From: an uncultured Pelagibacteraceae bacterium
Lineage (GTDB): Bacteria > Pseudomonadota > Alphaproteobacteria > Pelagibacterales > Pelagibacteraceae
NCBI GenBank assembly: GCA_902628495.1
Contig: CACONH010000003.1
Span: forward strand, 42,487 to 106,486
DNA: 64,000 nucleotides
Direction: 5' to 3'
How positions within the stretch are numbered: the first letter of the stretch is position 1; the number at the start of each line of letters is the position of its first letter. The translations under genes were made by a program, and so were the position numbers. Positions 51,846-61,991 of this stretch are shown piece by piece. The notes under the pieces are model-generated. The model was not told the DNA's origin, did not search any database, and saw only the letters and a program-made list of their open reading frames with translations.

Positions 51846-53296
51846 TGCTTAATATTAAATTTGAAAAGTTTAAAAAGACGCATAAAAAAAAAATTAATCA
51901 GGTTTTATATTATGAGTTAAAGTCAAACAATTCTAGAGAGGTTGAAAACTTAATAAATAATTTTTTACAAGATAAAAATAGCTTTATTTTTGAGTCTGTT
52001 GAAAAAGGAATAATAAAAGGTAGATACACAATATTTGGAAAAAATCCAGATAAAATATGGGAATTTAACAATAAAAATATTTATTACTTAAACAAAAATA
52101 AGAAAAAAAAAATCAAAGGTGATCCTGTTAAAATCATAAATAATATTATTAAAAATTTTAACTTTAAAACTCCAAAAAAATTACCCCCATTATGTAGTTT
52201 GTTAGCCGGCTATTTTTCTTATGATACAATAAGATATTTTGAAAAAATCAAAGATACTTGTATCGATGATCTTAAAATACCAGATATTAGAATAATGCGA
52301 CCAACTACTCTAGTAATACACGATAACTTAAAAAAAAAAATTTTTTTTATTAAAAATTGTTTTTCAGATAAAAAAATTTCTAATTACGAAAAGAAGTATA
52401 CAGATATTCAGGATGAGCTTAATAATTTAATTATTCAATCAAAAATATCTGCAAGTTACAAAGGTAGAAATTTGGTAAAAAAAACCATTAAGTCAAATAT
52501 TTCAAAAAAACAGTTTTTGGAAAATGTTAAAAAGGCAAAAAAATACATTCAAATTGGCGACATATTTCAAGTTGTTTTAAGTCAACGTTTTGAAACAAAG
52601 TTGACGAAAAAACCCCTTAGCATTTATAAAAGATTAAGATTGACAAATCCGTCCCCTTTTATGTTTTATTTTAACTTTAACGATTTTCAAATTATTGGTG
52701 CAAGTCCTGAAATCTTAGTTAGACTAAGAAATAATAAAGTTACAATTAGGCCAATAGCGGGGACAAGGCCTCGTGGGAAAAATCTTAGTGAAGATAATTT
52801 TTATAAAAAGGATCTTTTATCAGATAAAAAAGAAATTTCCGAACATCTTATGCTGTTAGATTTAGGGAGAAATGATATTGGAAAAATTTCTAAAATAAAT
52901 ACAGTAAAAGTTACAGAACAATTTAAAATCGAGAAATATTCACATGTAATGCATATTGTTTCAAATGTGACAGGCAAATTTGATAAAAAAAGGTCAAAAT
53001 ATGATACACTGATGGCTGGCTTCCCAGCAGGCACTGTATCAGGCGCACCAAAAATAAGAGCTATGGAAATTATTGATGAATTAGAAAAAAATAAAAGAAA
53101 AATTTATGCTGGGGGAATTGGTTATTTTTCTGCTAATGGTGACTTTGATACTTGTATCGCCTTAAGAACAGCTTTAGCTAAAAATGGAAAATATTATGTA
53201 CAAGCTGGAGCAGGTATTGTTGCTGATAGTATTCCAGAAAAAGAATTTCAGGAGACAGTAAATAAATCTAAAGCTTTAATTAAGGCTCTCGATTAA
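51845..53296 (+). CDS. trpE: anthranilate synthase component I
   Basis: IQIGDIFQVVLSQRFE, ASPEILVRL, RPIAGTRPRG, FPAGTVSGAPKIRAMEIIDELE. Confidence 0.96.
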   Translation: MLNIKFEKFKKTHKKKINQVLYYELKSNNSREVENLINNFLQDKNSFIFESVEKGIIKGRYTIFGKNPDKIWEFNNKNIYYLNKNKKKKIKGDPVKIINNIIKNFNFKTPKKLPPLCSLLAGYFSYDTIRYFEKIKDTCIDDLKIPDIRIMRPTTLVIHDNLKKKIFFIKNCFSDKKISNYEKKYTDIQDELNNLIIQSKISASYKGRNLVKKTIKSNISKKQFLENVKKAKKYIQIGDIFQVVLSQRFETKLTKKPLSIYKRLRLTNPSPFMFYFNFNDFQIIGASPEILVRLRNNKVTIRPIAGTRPRGKNLSEDNFYKKDLLSDKKEISEHLMLLDLGRNDIGKISKINTVKVTEQFKIEKYSHVMHIVSNVTGKFDKKRSKYDTLMAGFPAGTVSGAPKIRAMEIIDELEKNKRKIYAGGIGYFSANGDFDTCIALRTALAKNGKYYVQAGAGIVADSIPEKEFQETVNKSKALIKALD

Positions 53297-53872
53297 ATGA
53301 AGATTGTATTAATAGATAATTACGATAGTTTTACTTATAACCTTTACCATTATATTTCTCAATTAAAGTGTAAAGTTGAAGTTTACAGAAACGATAAAAT
53401 TGATACAAAAACAATTTTAAGAAAAAAATTTGAAAAAATTGTTATATCACCTGGACCTGGCAATCCAAGTCAATCAGGTAACTGTCTAAAGATAGTGAGA
53501 TCAATTTATAAAAAAATACCTATATTAGGTGTTTGCTTAGGACACCAGATTATTGGTCAAGTTTTTGGTTCGAAAATAGTTCAGGCAAGAAGACTTATGC
53601 ATGGTAAGACAAGTCTTATAGTTTCAAAACAAAAAGGAATTTTGAGGAATTTACCTAAGAATTTTGAAGCCACAAGATATCATAGTTTAATTGTAGATAA
53701 AAAAACCTTATCAAAAGAGCTTGAAATCACAGCGGAAACAAAGGATGGATTAATAATGGGTATTCAACATAAAAAATTTAATATACATGGTGTACAGTTT
53801 CATCCTGAAAGTATTAAAACAAAATTAGGTATTAAAATATTAAAAAATTTTATTGATTTAAAAAATTCATGA
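53297..53872 (+). CDS. trpG: anthranilate synthase component II (glutamine amidotransferase)
   Basis: LIDNYDSFTYNLYHYI, ISPGPGNPSQSG, GVCLGHQIIGQVFG, VQFHPESI. Confidence 0.96.
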   Translation: MKIVLIDNYDSFTYNLYHYISQLKCKVEVYRNDKIDTKTILRKKFEKIVISPGPGNPSQSGNCLKIVRSIYKKIPILGVCLGHQIIGQVFGSKIVQARRLMHGKTSLIVSKQKGILRNLPKNFEATRYHSLIVDKKTLSKELEITAETKDGLIMGIQHKKFNIHGVQFHPESIKTKLGIKILKNFIDLKNS

Positions 53873-54861
53873 AACATTTTATAAAAAAAATAAAGAATAA
53901 AGAAGATTTATCTTTTGAGGAAAGTAAAGCGGCTTTTAAATTATTAATGGAAGGTAAAGTAAATGAGCAAGATATTTTTGACTTTCTAACATTTTTATCA
54001 GCAAAAGGAGAGGCCTCAGATGAAATTGCAGGTGGTGTTTACATTCTGCGAGAAAAATCCAAAAGAGTTAATGTTGATAATTGTATTGATACTTGCGGAA
54101 CTGGTGGTGATGGCATGAACACACTAAATATATCAACAGCATCTGCATTATTGCTAGCAAGTATGGGAATTAAAGTTGCAAAACATGGTAATAAAGCTGT
54201 GTCCTCTAAATGTGGATCAGGAGATGTTTTAGAGGCATTAAATATAAACATAAATTTTGAAGTAGAAGATATTGAAACTCAAATAAATGAAAATAATTTT
54301 GGGTTCATGTTCGCACCTAATTATCACAGTGCAATGAGGTTTGTAGGGCCAACTAGAAAAAAAATAGGTAAAAGAACTATATTTAATATGATTGGTCCTT
54401 TAAGTAGCCCTGCTTTAGTAAAAAGACAAGTAGTTGGAGTTTTTGAAAACAAACTTCTAAAAATTTTTGCAAATGCTTTAAATAATTTGGATATTAAATT
54501 TGCATGGATTGTAAATAGCGAAGACGGTTTAGATGAGATTTCACCATATGCAAAAACAAATGTTATCCAATTAAAAGATAATAAAATTTCTGAAATTACT
54601 ATTGACCCAAAAGAATTAAACATTAATGCAGATAACTTTGAAAATATTGTCGGAAATGATGCAAAATTTAATGCAGATAAGTTAATTAATATATTTAAAG
54701 GTGAAGACAATGACTTTTCTAAGGCTGTATGTCTAAATGCAGCCGCGGGTTTAATTGTATCGGAAAAATACGATGATTTTAAATTAGCTTATAACTACTC
54801 AAGAGATTTTATAACGTCAGGAAAGTCTTATAAACATTTAATGAAAATCCAAAATGGCTGA
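53869..54861 (+). CDS. trpD: anthranilate phosphoribosyltransferase
   Basis: DTCGTGGDGMNTLNISTASALL, KHGNKAVSSKCGSGDVLEALN, FAPNYHSAMRFVGPTRKKIGKRTIFNMIGPL. Confidence 0.97.
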   Translation: MKHFIKKIKNKEDLSFEESKAAFKLLMEGKVNEQDIFDFLTFLSAKGEASDEIAGGVYILREKSKRVNVDNCIDTCGTGGDGMNTLNISTASALLLASMGIKVAKHGNKAVSSKCGSGDVLEALNININFEVEDIETQINENNFGFMFAPNYHSAMRFVGPTRKKIGKRTIFNMIGPLSSPALVKRQVVGVFENKLLKIFANALNNLDIKFAWIVNSEDGLDEISPYAKTNVIQLKDNKISEITIDPKELNINADNFENIVGNDAKFNADKLINIFKGEDNDFSKAVCLNAAAGLIVSEKYDDFKLAYNYSRDFITSGKSYKHLMKIQNG

Positions 54862-55660
54862 AAATATTCTTGAAAAAATAATTAAAAAGAAAATCGAGAA
54901 AATTGAAAATTTAAAAAAAACTACAAAATTAGAGACTTTAATTGAATTAATAAATAAAAATAACTCTTTTATAAACTTTAAAGATAAAATTCAAAAAAAT
55001 ATAAATAATAGAAAATTATCTATTATTGCTGAAATAAAGAAAGCAAGCCCATCTGCTGGTATAATTATTAAAGATTATAATCCAGTAGAAATAGCTAATA
55101 CTTACAATCAAAATAAAGTAACCTGTTTGTCTGTTTTAACTGAAGAAGACTTTTTTTTAGGAAACCTAATACATATTAGTAAAATTAAAGAAAAAATTAA
55201 ATTACCAATTCTCTGTAAAGATTTCTTCGTTGATAAATTTCAAGTTCCTTTAGCTAAAAGTTATGGAGCCGATGCAATACTAATTATAATGGCTGGTGTC
55301 AGTGAAACTTTAGCTAATGAGTTATATGAAGAAGCAATAAAATTAAATATGACTGTAATTGTTGAGGTTCATACAGTTGAGGAGGCTAAACAAGCACTAA
55401 AGTTTAAAAGTGCTCTTATAGGGATTAATAATAGAAACCTTAAAACTTTGAAAACTGACATAAATACAACTTTTGATATTCATGATGTTTTGAAAAACCA
55501 CACTGGGCCACTAATATCTGAGAGTGGCATTAAAACAAAAGAAGAGTTATTAGAACTATCTAACAAAACAACGATTAAAACTTTTTTAATTGGTGAATCA
55601 CTTTTAAAAAATTTAGATAATAATTCTATTTTTTCAGTTCTGGAGATAAATAATCCCTAA
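54854..55660 (+). CDS. trpC: indole-3-glycerol phosphate synthase
   Basis: IIAEIKKASPSAGII, LCKDFFVDKFQV, GINNRNLKTLKTD, ISESGIKTKEEL. Confidence 0.97.
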   Translation: MAENILEKIIKKKIEKIENLKKTTKLETLIELINKNNSFINFKDKIQKNINNRKLSIIAEIKKASPSAGIIIKDYNPVEIANTYNQNKVTCLSVLTEEDFFLGNLIHISKIKEKIKLPILCKDFFVDKFQVPLAKSYGADAILIIMAGVSETLANELYEEAIKLNMTVIVEVHTVEEAKQALKFKSALIGINNRNLKTLKTDINTTFDIHDVLKNHTGPLISESGIKTKEELLELSNKTTIKTFLIGESLLKNLDNNSIFSVLEINNP

Positions 55661-55694
55661 TTTGCTCATCTTTTTAACTATTGTTAATTGTAGA

Positions 55695-55731
55695 GAACTT
55701 TTGTAGAACATTATTTGTACGATATTTGTTC
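55695..55731. promoter_or_regulatory. LexA/SOS operator upstream of lexA
   Basis: GAACTTTTGTAGAAC (55695-55709) is an exact GAACN7GAAC (complement of alphaproteobacterial GTTCN7GTTC), followed in 11-bp register by GTAC (55717) and GTTC (55728). Confidence 0.85.
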
Positions 55732-55733
55732 TT

Positions 55734-56405
55734 ATGCTAACAAAAAAACAAAAAAATTTATTAATGTTTATCAACAAGAAGTTGAGAAGTTCCGGTGTGT
55801 CTCCTTCTTATGAGGAGATGAAAGAATCGTTAAATTTGAAGTCAAAGTCTGGAATTCATCGTTTAATAAGTGCCTTAGAAGAAAGAGGTTTTATAAAAAG
55901 ATTAGCACATAAAGCTAGAGCATTAGAGGTTGTTAAGCTACCTGAAACCGCTTCGGCAAATGATATTTATAACTCTTTTTCACCTAGTGTAATAAAAGGT
56001 GGTTTAGATGAAGAAGGTATAGAAAAAAATGAAGTTCCGGTACTCGGCAAAATAGCTGCCGGAACGCCAGTTGAAGCTATACAAAATGAAGTATCGAGAG
56101 TTCCATTACCTAATAATATTGAAAAAAATGGAGAGTACTTTGGTTTGAAAGTTCAGGGCGACTCAATGATTGAAGCGGGTATTAGTGAGGGTGACACGGT
56201 AATTGTTAAAAAAACTGATACAGCAGAAAATGGAAAAATTGTTGTTGCTTTAATTGATGACCATGAAGCTATGCTTAAAAGAATAAGAAGAAAAGGCAAA
56301 ACAATAGCACTTGAGAGTGCAAACAAAAATTATGAGACTAAAATCTTTGGTCCAGATAGAGTAAAAGTCCAGGGTGTTCTAGTATCTTTGTATAGAAACT
56401 TCTAA
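55734..56405 (+). CDS. lexA: LexA repressor
   Basis: [53 protein letters not shown]; cleavage region [31 protein letters not shown]. Confidence 0.97.
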   Translation: MLTKKQKNLLMFINKKLRSSGVSPSYEEMKESLNLKSKSGIHRLISALEERGFIKRLAHKARALEVVKLPETASANDIYNSFSPSVIKGGLDEEGIEKNEVPVLGKIAAGTPVEAIQNEVSRVPLPNNIEKNGEYFGLKVQGDSMIEAGISEGDTVIVKKTDTAENGKIVVALIDDHEAMLKRIRRKGKTIALESANKNYETKIFGPDRVKVQGVLVSLYRNF

Positions 56406-56427
56406 AAAAATAGTTTACTAATATTAA

Positions 56428-57825
56428 ATGTCAAAAGTAGCAACTAGATTTGCTCCGTCGCCAACAGGCCCGTTACATATAGGTGGAGTACGAACAGCCT
56501 TATTTAACTGGCTATATTCGAAAAATCAGAATGGTAATTTTTTTTTAAGAATTGAAGATACCGATAAAGAAAGATCCAAAGAGGAATATAGAAAACAAAT
56601 TATTAATTCACTAAAATGGATAGGTATAAACTTTGATGGGGAGGAATACGTACAATCAAAAAAAATAGATGATCATATTAAAGTTGTCCATGAATTATTA
56701 AATAAAGGTAGTGCTTATAAATGTTATTGTTCATCTGAAGAAATTGAGGAACAAAAAAAGAGAGCTAAACAAAAAAAAATTCCATATATTTACGATAGGA
56801 AATGGAGAGATAAAAAAGAAACTGATGCTCCTAAAGATATAAAACCGGTAATAAGATTTAAAAGTAAAATAGATGGAACATCAATATTAAAAGATTTGGT
56901 CCAAGGAGATGTTGAAATTGAAAATAATACGATCGAAGATTTCGTAATCTTAAGAAATGATGGCACTCCGACATATAATTTATCAGCAGCGGTTGACGAC
57001 CATCAAATGAATATGTCACACATAATTAGAGGGGACGATCATAAAATAAATACTTTTAAACAAATTCAAATCTACCAAGCTATGAAATGGGAAATACCTT
57101 CTTTTGCTCATATACCATTAATACATACAATTGACGGAAAAAAACTATCTAAACGAGACAAGGCTTCAACTTTAGATGATTATTCTAAGATTGGCATTAT
57201 TCCTGATGCTCTTAGAAATTATCTCTTAAGATTAGGATGGTCTTACAAAGATAAAGAAATATTTACAATAGAAGAAAGTATTAAATATTTTAACCTTGAA
57301 GGTATAGGTAAATCTCCGTCTAAGCTGGATATGAGCAGAATTTTATCTATGAACGAACACTACATTAAGAACATGAATGAAAATGACTTATTCCATCAGC
57401 TGATTGAATACTGTAATAAATTTAAGAAAGAAATAAAAACCGATAAAGAAGATAAAATAAGAAAATCACTGTCGTTTTTAAAAAATAAAGCCAAAACTTT
57501 GGAAGATATATTTATCAATGGTCAGTATATAATTGCTGATGAAGTAATCTTTAATCAAAATGATATTAAATTAATTGATGAAAAGGCAAAAAAGGTAATT
57601 ACTGACTTTAAAGCTCAATTTGAAAAGATAGATCAACCTAGCAGAGAAATTTTAGAACCAGTTATTAATGGTCTTATAAAATCTAATAACACAAATTTTA
57701 AGGGTGTTGGCCAACCTTTAAGAATATTATTAACTGGTTCAAAATTTGGACCCGGAATATATGATATTATATTGTCTTTAGGAAAAAAAGAGGTTCAAAA
57801 AAGATTAGACACCAAGATAGCTTGA
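56428..57825 (+). CDS. gltX: glutamate--tRNA ligase
   Basis: TRFAPSPTGPLHIGGVRTALFNWLYS, KLSKRDKAST KMSKS-like motif. Confidence 0.96.
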   Translation: MSKVATRFAPSPTGPLHIGGVRTALFNWLYSKNQNGNFFLRIEDTDKERSKEEYRKQIINSLKWIGINFDGEEYVQSKKIDDHIKVVHELLNKGSAYKCYCSSEEIEEQKKRAKQKKIPYIYDRKWRDKKETDAPKDIKPVIRFKSKIDGTSILKDLVQGDVEIENNTIEDFVILRNDGTPTYNLSAAVDDHQMNMSHIIRGDDHKINTFKQIQIYQAMKWEIPSFAHIPLIHTIDGKKLSKRDKASTLDDYSKIGIIPDALRNYLLRLGWSYKDKEIFTIEESIKYFNLEGIGKSPSKLDMSRILSMNEHYIKNMNENDLFHQLIEYCNKFKKEIKTDKEDKIRKSLSFLKNKAKTLEDIFINGQYIIADEVIFNQNDIKLIDEKAKKVITDFKAQFEKIDQPSREILEPVINGLIKSNNTNFKGVGQPLRILLTGSKFGPGIYDIILSLGKKEVQKRLDTKIA

Positions 57826-58941
57826 AACTACGGCAGCGGCTTCGGCGGACGAAGAGGTTTTAGATTTGATTTCATTTAATGTATTACTAACATCATAAAT
57901 TTGTTTTTTAATAAGTTCTGGATTTTTTAAAAAAAAGACGACAGATCTAAAGATTTCTTTTGAATTACATTCATTTTGAATTAATTCAGGTATTATTTCT
58001 TTTTGGTTAATAATATTAATTATATTAGCGAATTTTACTTTAACTAAAAATTTTACAATAAAAAAATTTATCAAATTCATTTTATAGATAATAATTGATG
58101 GTACTTTTAAATTACAAATCTCTAAAGAAACAGTTCCAGATTTAGCGACTGCAAATACAGATTTTGATAATATTTGAGATTTAATATTTTCATCTGATAT
58201 AACGTCAACATTAATTAATTTTTTTTTTTTTAATTCATCTTTTATTAAATTTTTATTTTGATCAGTTGCATGAAAAACAAAATAATATTGATTAAATTTT
58301 TCATTCATTAATTTGATAAAATTTAATAGTATTGGTAATAATATATTTGTTTCTGATGTTCGGCTTCCAGCAAATAAGGATATTATTTTTTTATCGTTTT
58401 TTATTATATTAGATAAATCAGTCTTAATATTTTCTTTATTTTCGAGTAATGGATGCCCCACAAAAGTGTTTTTGATATTTTCTTTATCAAAGTATTTTTT
58501 TTCAAAATTGAATAGTAAAAGAATATGGTCTAAAAATTTTTTAAATTTTTTAACCCTTCCCTCTCTCCAGACCCATACTTGAGGAGCAACATAGTGAATA
58601 GTTTTTATCTTGGGATTTTTTTTTTTAACTTTTTCGGCAACTCTTAAAGTAAAATCCGGACTATCCACACTTAGTAATATGTCAGGATTGAATTCAATTA
58701 TCTTTTTAACAGTTGTGTTAATTTTGTTTCTAATTTTTAATATATTTAAAATAACGCTAGTAAAACCAATATAAGTTATTTCTTTAAGATCATATATAGA
58801 TTTGACACCTTGTGAATTTAAATGATAACCACCGACACTTAAATATTCTATATTGGAATGATTTTTTTTAAGTTTAGCAACTACCGTTGATGCCAATTTA
58901 TCTCCCGAAGGTTCCCCAGTTAAGATAAAAATTTTTTTCAT
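57805..58941 (-). CDS. lpxB: lipid-A-disaccharide synthase
   Basis: IFILTGEPSGDKLAS, HYVAPQVWVWREGRVKK, LFAGSRTSE, SGTVSLEICNLKVPSIIIYKMN. Confidence 0.95.
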   Translation of the reverse strand: MKKIFILTGEPSGDKLASTVVAKLKKNHSNIEYLSVGGYHLNSQGVKSIYDLKEITYIGFTSVILNILKIRNKINTTVKKIIEFNPDILLSVDSPDFTLRVAEKVKKKNPKIKTIHYVAPQVWVWREGRVKKFKKFLDHILLLFNFEKKYFDKENIKNTFVGHPLLENKENIKTDLSNIIKNDKKIISLFAGSRTSETNILLPILLNFIKLMNEKFNQYYFVFHATDQNKNLIKDELKKKKLINVDVISDENIKSQILSKSVFAVAKSGTVSLEICNLKVPSIIIYKMNLINFFIVKFLVKVKFANIINIINQKEIIPELIQNECNSKEIFRSVVFFLKNPELIKKQIYDVSNTLNEIKSKTSSSAEAAAVVSSYLGV

Positions 58942-59732
58942 TTTACAGAGATAAACATCCTATTTTTATTGGCAAAGCTAATACATTTATTTTTATCTAA
59001 AAAAATGTGTCGCTTGTTTTTTACAACAACTCCTTTTAACCCAGCGGCTTTACTTTGTTTCATTGTTTTTAAACCAACTGTAGGTAGATCAATTCTAAGG
59101 TCTTGTTTTTTCTTTGGAAATTTAACCAAAACTCCATGATTTTTGAATTTTTTGTTTCTGCTTTTTTTTAACATTTTTTTAGTGCCACCTTTGCTTTCTA
59201 CTGAAACAACTTTATTGTTTCTAACTACAATACCTTGACTAAAATTATATTGATCTAAGCTATATAATGTTTTAATTGCTTTTTTGATATCCAATTTATC
59301 TTGTTTATTTGGTTTAATTTTTGAATAATTGCCTCTTTTAAGTGTTAACTCCGGATTAAATTTAAGTGAATTTTCAGTTTTAATTTTATTTTGTGCTAAT
59401 ATTTTTATAATTTCTTTAAGAATTGCAGCATCCCCAAGTTTGGATGCTTTTATTATTCTTGGAATATAATAAACACCTTTAAGATCTAGCCTTAATTTAG
59501 AAAGATTTGGTTTATTGACTTTTCCAGCAAATAATACATTTTTGCAATTATTTTTCTTCAGAATATTAATAATTTTACCAAATTGGCCTGGAGAAACCGG
59601 ATAAGTTTTTTTATTTTGTCTAAATTTTTTAGTTTTTGATAAATCTATTATTAAATATTTTATTTTTTTTTTCTTTATAGTTTTAAGAATTTGATTTGGA
59701 AAATCGGTGTCGCCAAAAATTAATCCTATCAT
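58938..59732 (-). CDS. lpxI: UDP-2,3-diacylglucosamine pyrophosphatase, LpxI family
   Basis: MIGLIFGDTDFPNQIL N-terminus, VLFAGKVNKPNLSKLRLD, LPTVGLKTMKQSKAAGLKGVVV. The track start 59786 adds a 53-nt overlap with lpxA; the Met at 59732 fits better. Confidence 0.9.
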   Translation of the reverse strand: MIGLIFGDTDFPNQILKTIKKKKIKYLIIDLSKTKKFRQNKKTYPVSPGQFGKIINILKKNNCKNVLFAGKVNKPNLSKLRLDLKGVYYIPRIIKASKLGDAAILKEIIKILAQNKIKTENSLKFNPELTLKRGNYSKIKPNKQDKLDIKKAIKTLYSLDQYNFSQGIVVRNNKVVSVESKGGTKKMLKKSRNKKFKNHGVLVKFPKKKQDLRIDLPTVGLKTMKQSKAAGLKGVVVKNKRHIFLDKNKCISFANKNRMFISVK

Positions 59733-59733
59733 T

Positions 59734-60513
59734 TTATGAAAAGGGTGTACAAATAGATCTTTTTTTGTCTTTAGTAATAAAGTCAATCACATCTTTTACC
59801 AAAGAATTTTCTTTAAAAACGTCATTTAAATTATCGATATTTTCATTAATATTTTTTGATGCAAATATTTTCTTATAAGCCTCCGACAGTTCCATGATTA
59901 TTTTATTTTCAAATTTTGCTCTTCTTAAACCAATTAAGTTTAACCCTTGTAAAACATTTCTATTTCCCGTTGAAAGGCCATAAGGAATAACATCATTTAA
60001 AACTCCTGTCATACCTCCTATCATTGCCATTTTACCTATTCTTGTGAATTGTTGAACTGCGGAATTTCCTCCTATGACGACATTATCATCAATAATAACG
60101 TGTCCTCCTAATGGAACATTGTTTGCTATTATAACATTATTACCTACCATACAATCGTGTGCAACATGAGAAGAGATCATAAAAAGACAATTATCTCCAA
60201 TTTTTGTTGATCCACCTCCACCAACTGTCCCTGGATTTACGGTTACATATTCTCTAAATTTATTATTATTTCCAATAATTAACTTGGTATCTTCACCATT
60301 ATATTTTAAATCTTGTGGATCATTGCCTATAGATGCAAAAGGATAGAATTTATTTCCACCTCCAATTTTAGTATTTCCAACAATGTTTACATGGGAATGA
60401 ATAACGACATTTTCACCTATTTCAACATTTGGACCAATCACACTAAAGGGACCAACGCTAACACTTGAATCAACTTTAGCATTTTTATCTACCATTGCAG
60501 TTTTATGTATCAT
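59734..60513 (-). CDS. lpxA: acyl-ACP--UDP-N-acetylglucosamine O-acyltransferase
   Basis: Left-handed beta-helix hexapeptide repeats; ASIGNDPQDLKYNGE, SSHVAHDCMVGNNVI, GLNLIGLRR. Confidence 0.97.
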   Translation of the reverse strand: MIHKTAMVDKNAKVDSSVSVGPFSVIGPNVEIGENVVIHSHVNIVGNTKIGGGNKFYPFASIGNDPQDLKYNGEDTKLIIGNNNKFREYVTVNPGTVGGGGSTKIGDNCLFMISSHVAHDCMVGNNVIIANNVPLGGHVIIDDNVVIGGNSAVQQFTRIGKMAMIGGMTGVLNDVIPYGLSTGNRNVLQGLNLIGLRRAKFENKIIMELSEAYKKIFASKNINENIDNLNDVFKENSLVKDVIDFITKDKKRSICTPFS

Positions 60514-61505
60514 TTATTTTCTCTTAAAAAATTTTTTAAGTTTTTTGCTGGATACCCCATTACTTTGGTATTGTCAGGAATATCTTTTATTACTCCACTA
60601 CCTCCGCCGATTTGGACATTATTACCTATTTTAAGATGACCTGAAATTCCAGCTTGACCACCTATCATAACATTATTCCCAATAACCGAACTTCCAGCAA
60701 ATCCTACTTGACCAGCTATTATACAATTTTCACCTATCTTTACATTGTGAGCTATATGAATTTGGTTGTCTAAAAAGGTATTTTTTCCGATCACTGTATT
60801 AGAGAGTGATCCACGGTCAATTGTTGAACTACAACCTATTTCAACATTATCCTCGATAATAACTACACCAATTTGTGGGTATCTAAAATTAGCTTTTTTG
60901 TCAGGAAAAAAACCAAAACCTTTTTTACCTATTATGCACCCATCTAAGATATGAACATTATTTTTAATTAACGAGTTTCTAATTATAACATTTGAACCAA
61001 TTGTACAGTTATCACCAATTGATACATTGGTTTCAATAATAGAATTATGTCCAATCAAACAATTAGATCCAATTTTAACATTCTTGCCAATTAAAACATT
61101 TCTTCCAAATTTTACTTTGTTTTTAAATTGTATATTTTCAATTTTTTCAACATTAACGTCAAAATCATCTGTAACAGAATTTGGGTAAAATTTTTTAGTT
61201 ATTTTGGCAACATCTAATAAAATTTTATCTGAAATTATTGTTTTGCAAGTAGTCGGTAATAGTGATTTTAAATTTTCACTGGTCACACAAAATGATGCAT
61301 TTGTATATTTAGCAAGTTCACCATACTTTTTTGAATGTAAAAAAGTCATGTCACCTTTTTTTGACGAACTTAAATCTTTAATATCATTTATTTTTTCGTC
61401 TGAAAAAGATTGGTCTTTTATAGATATCAATTTGAGTAAATCATTAATTTTGTAAGGTCCTGTGTTTTTAAAAAAAGGATTTATCATTAGTAGGTTTAAT
61501 ATCAA
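60510..61505 (-). CDS. lpxD: UDP-3-O-acylglucosamine N-acyltransferase
   Basis: Hexapeptide repeats, GKKGFGFFPDKKANFRYPQIGVVIIEDNVEIGCSSTIDRGSL, HIAHNVKIGENCIIAGQVGFAGS. True start may be the Met at 61487. Confidence 0.95.
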   Translation of the reverse strand: MILNLLMINPFFKNTGPYKINDLLKLISIKDQSFSDEKINDIKDLSSSKKGDMTFLHSKKYGELAKYTNASFCVTSENLKSLLPTTCKTIISDKILLDVAKITKKFYPNSVTDDFDVNVEKIENIQFKNKVKFGRNVLIGKNVKIGSNCLIGHNSIIETNVSIGDNCTIGSNVIIRNSLIKNNVHILDGCIIGKKGFGFFPDKKANFRYPQIGVVIIEDNVEIGCSSTIDRGSLSNTVIGKNTFLDNQIHIAHNVKIGENCIIAGQVGFAGSSVIGNNVMIGGQAGISGHLKIGNNVQIGGGSGVIKDIPDNTKVMGYPAKNLKNFLRENK

Positions 61506-61541
61506 AACTTACTTTAAATGCTTATCAAGATTTATTGCTAA

Positions 61542-61988
61542 TTATTTCCTATCGACAATTGTTGCAGACCACACGGCATCAGCCATTTTTATATTTTGAA
61601 CAAATGCTTCTCCTTTGTATTTCCATACTCGTCCATGTGATCTAATTGCTTCAATTTTTAGCTCCAGTTTACAATCAGGTAGAACTGGGTTTCTAAATCT
61701 AGCTTTTTCAACATTCATCAAATATACTAATTTGTTTTCATAAGTCTCTTTATCTAATCCATGAGCAGTTAATGCAGCGGCAGCTTGTCCGAAAGCCTCG
61801 ACTATTAAAACACCAGGCATCACAGGTTGACCTGGAAAATGTCCTTGAACAAAAAAACTATCTTTTTTTACATTAACTATTGCGGTCGCTGAAAATAACT
61901 TTTTAATATCAACCAGTTCATCAATTAATAACATAGGTTCTCTATGTGGTAACAAATTTTCTATATCTTTTTTCGATAAAGTAGTCAT
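61542..61988 (-). CDS. fabZ: 3-hydroxyacyl-[acyl-carrier-protein] dehydratase FabZ
   Basis: LLPHREPMLLIDELVD, VQGHFPGQPVMPGVLIVEAFGQAAA. Confidence 0.97.
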   Translation of the reverse strand: MTTLSKKDIENLLPHREPMLLIDELVDIKKLFSATAIVNVKKDSFFVQGHFPGQPVMPGVLIVEAFGQAAAALTAHGLDKETYENKLVYLMNVEKARFRNPVLPDCKLELKIEAIRSHGRVWKYKGEAFVQNIKMADAVWSATIVDRK

Positions 61989-61991
61989 ATT

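Noticed and set aside
51830-51850. trp attenuator/leader peptide upstream of trpE
   Set aside because: trpE start overlaps the stop of the PpiD-like gene, leaving no room for a leader; any control must act further upstream.
54324-54710. 128-aa minus-strand ORF inside trpD
   Set aside because: Antisense to a confidently identified trpD; no family motifs.
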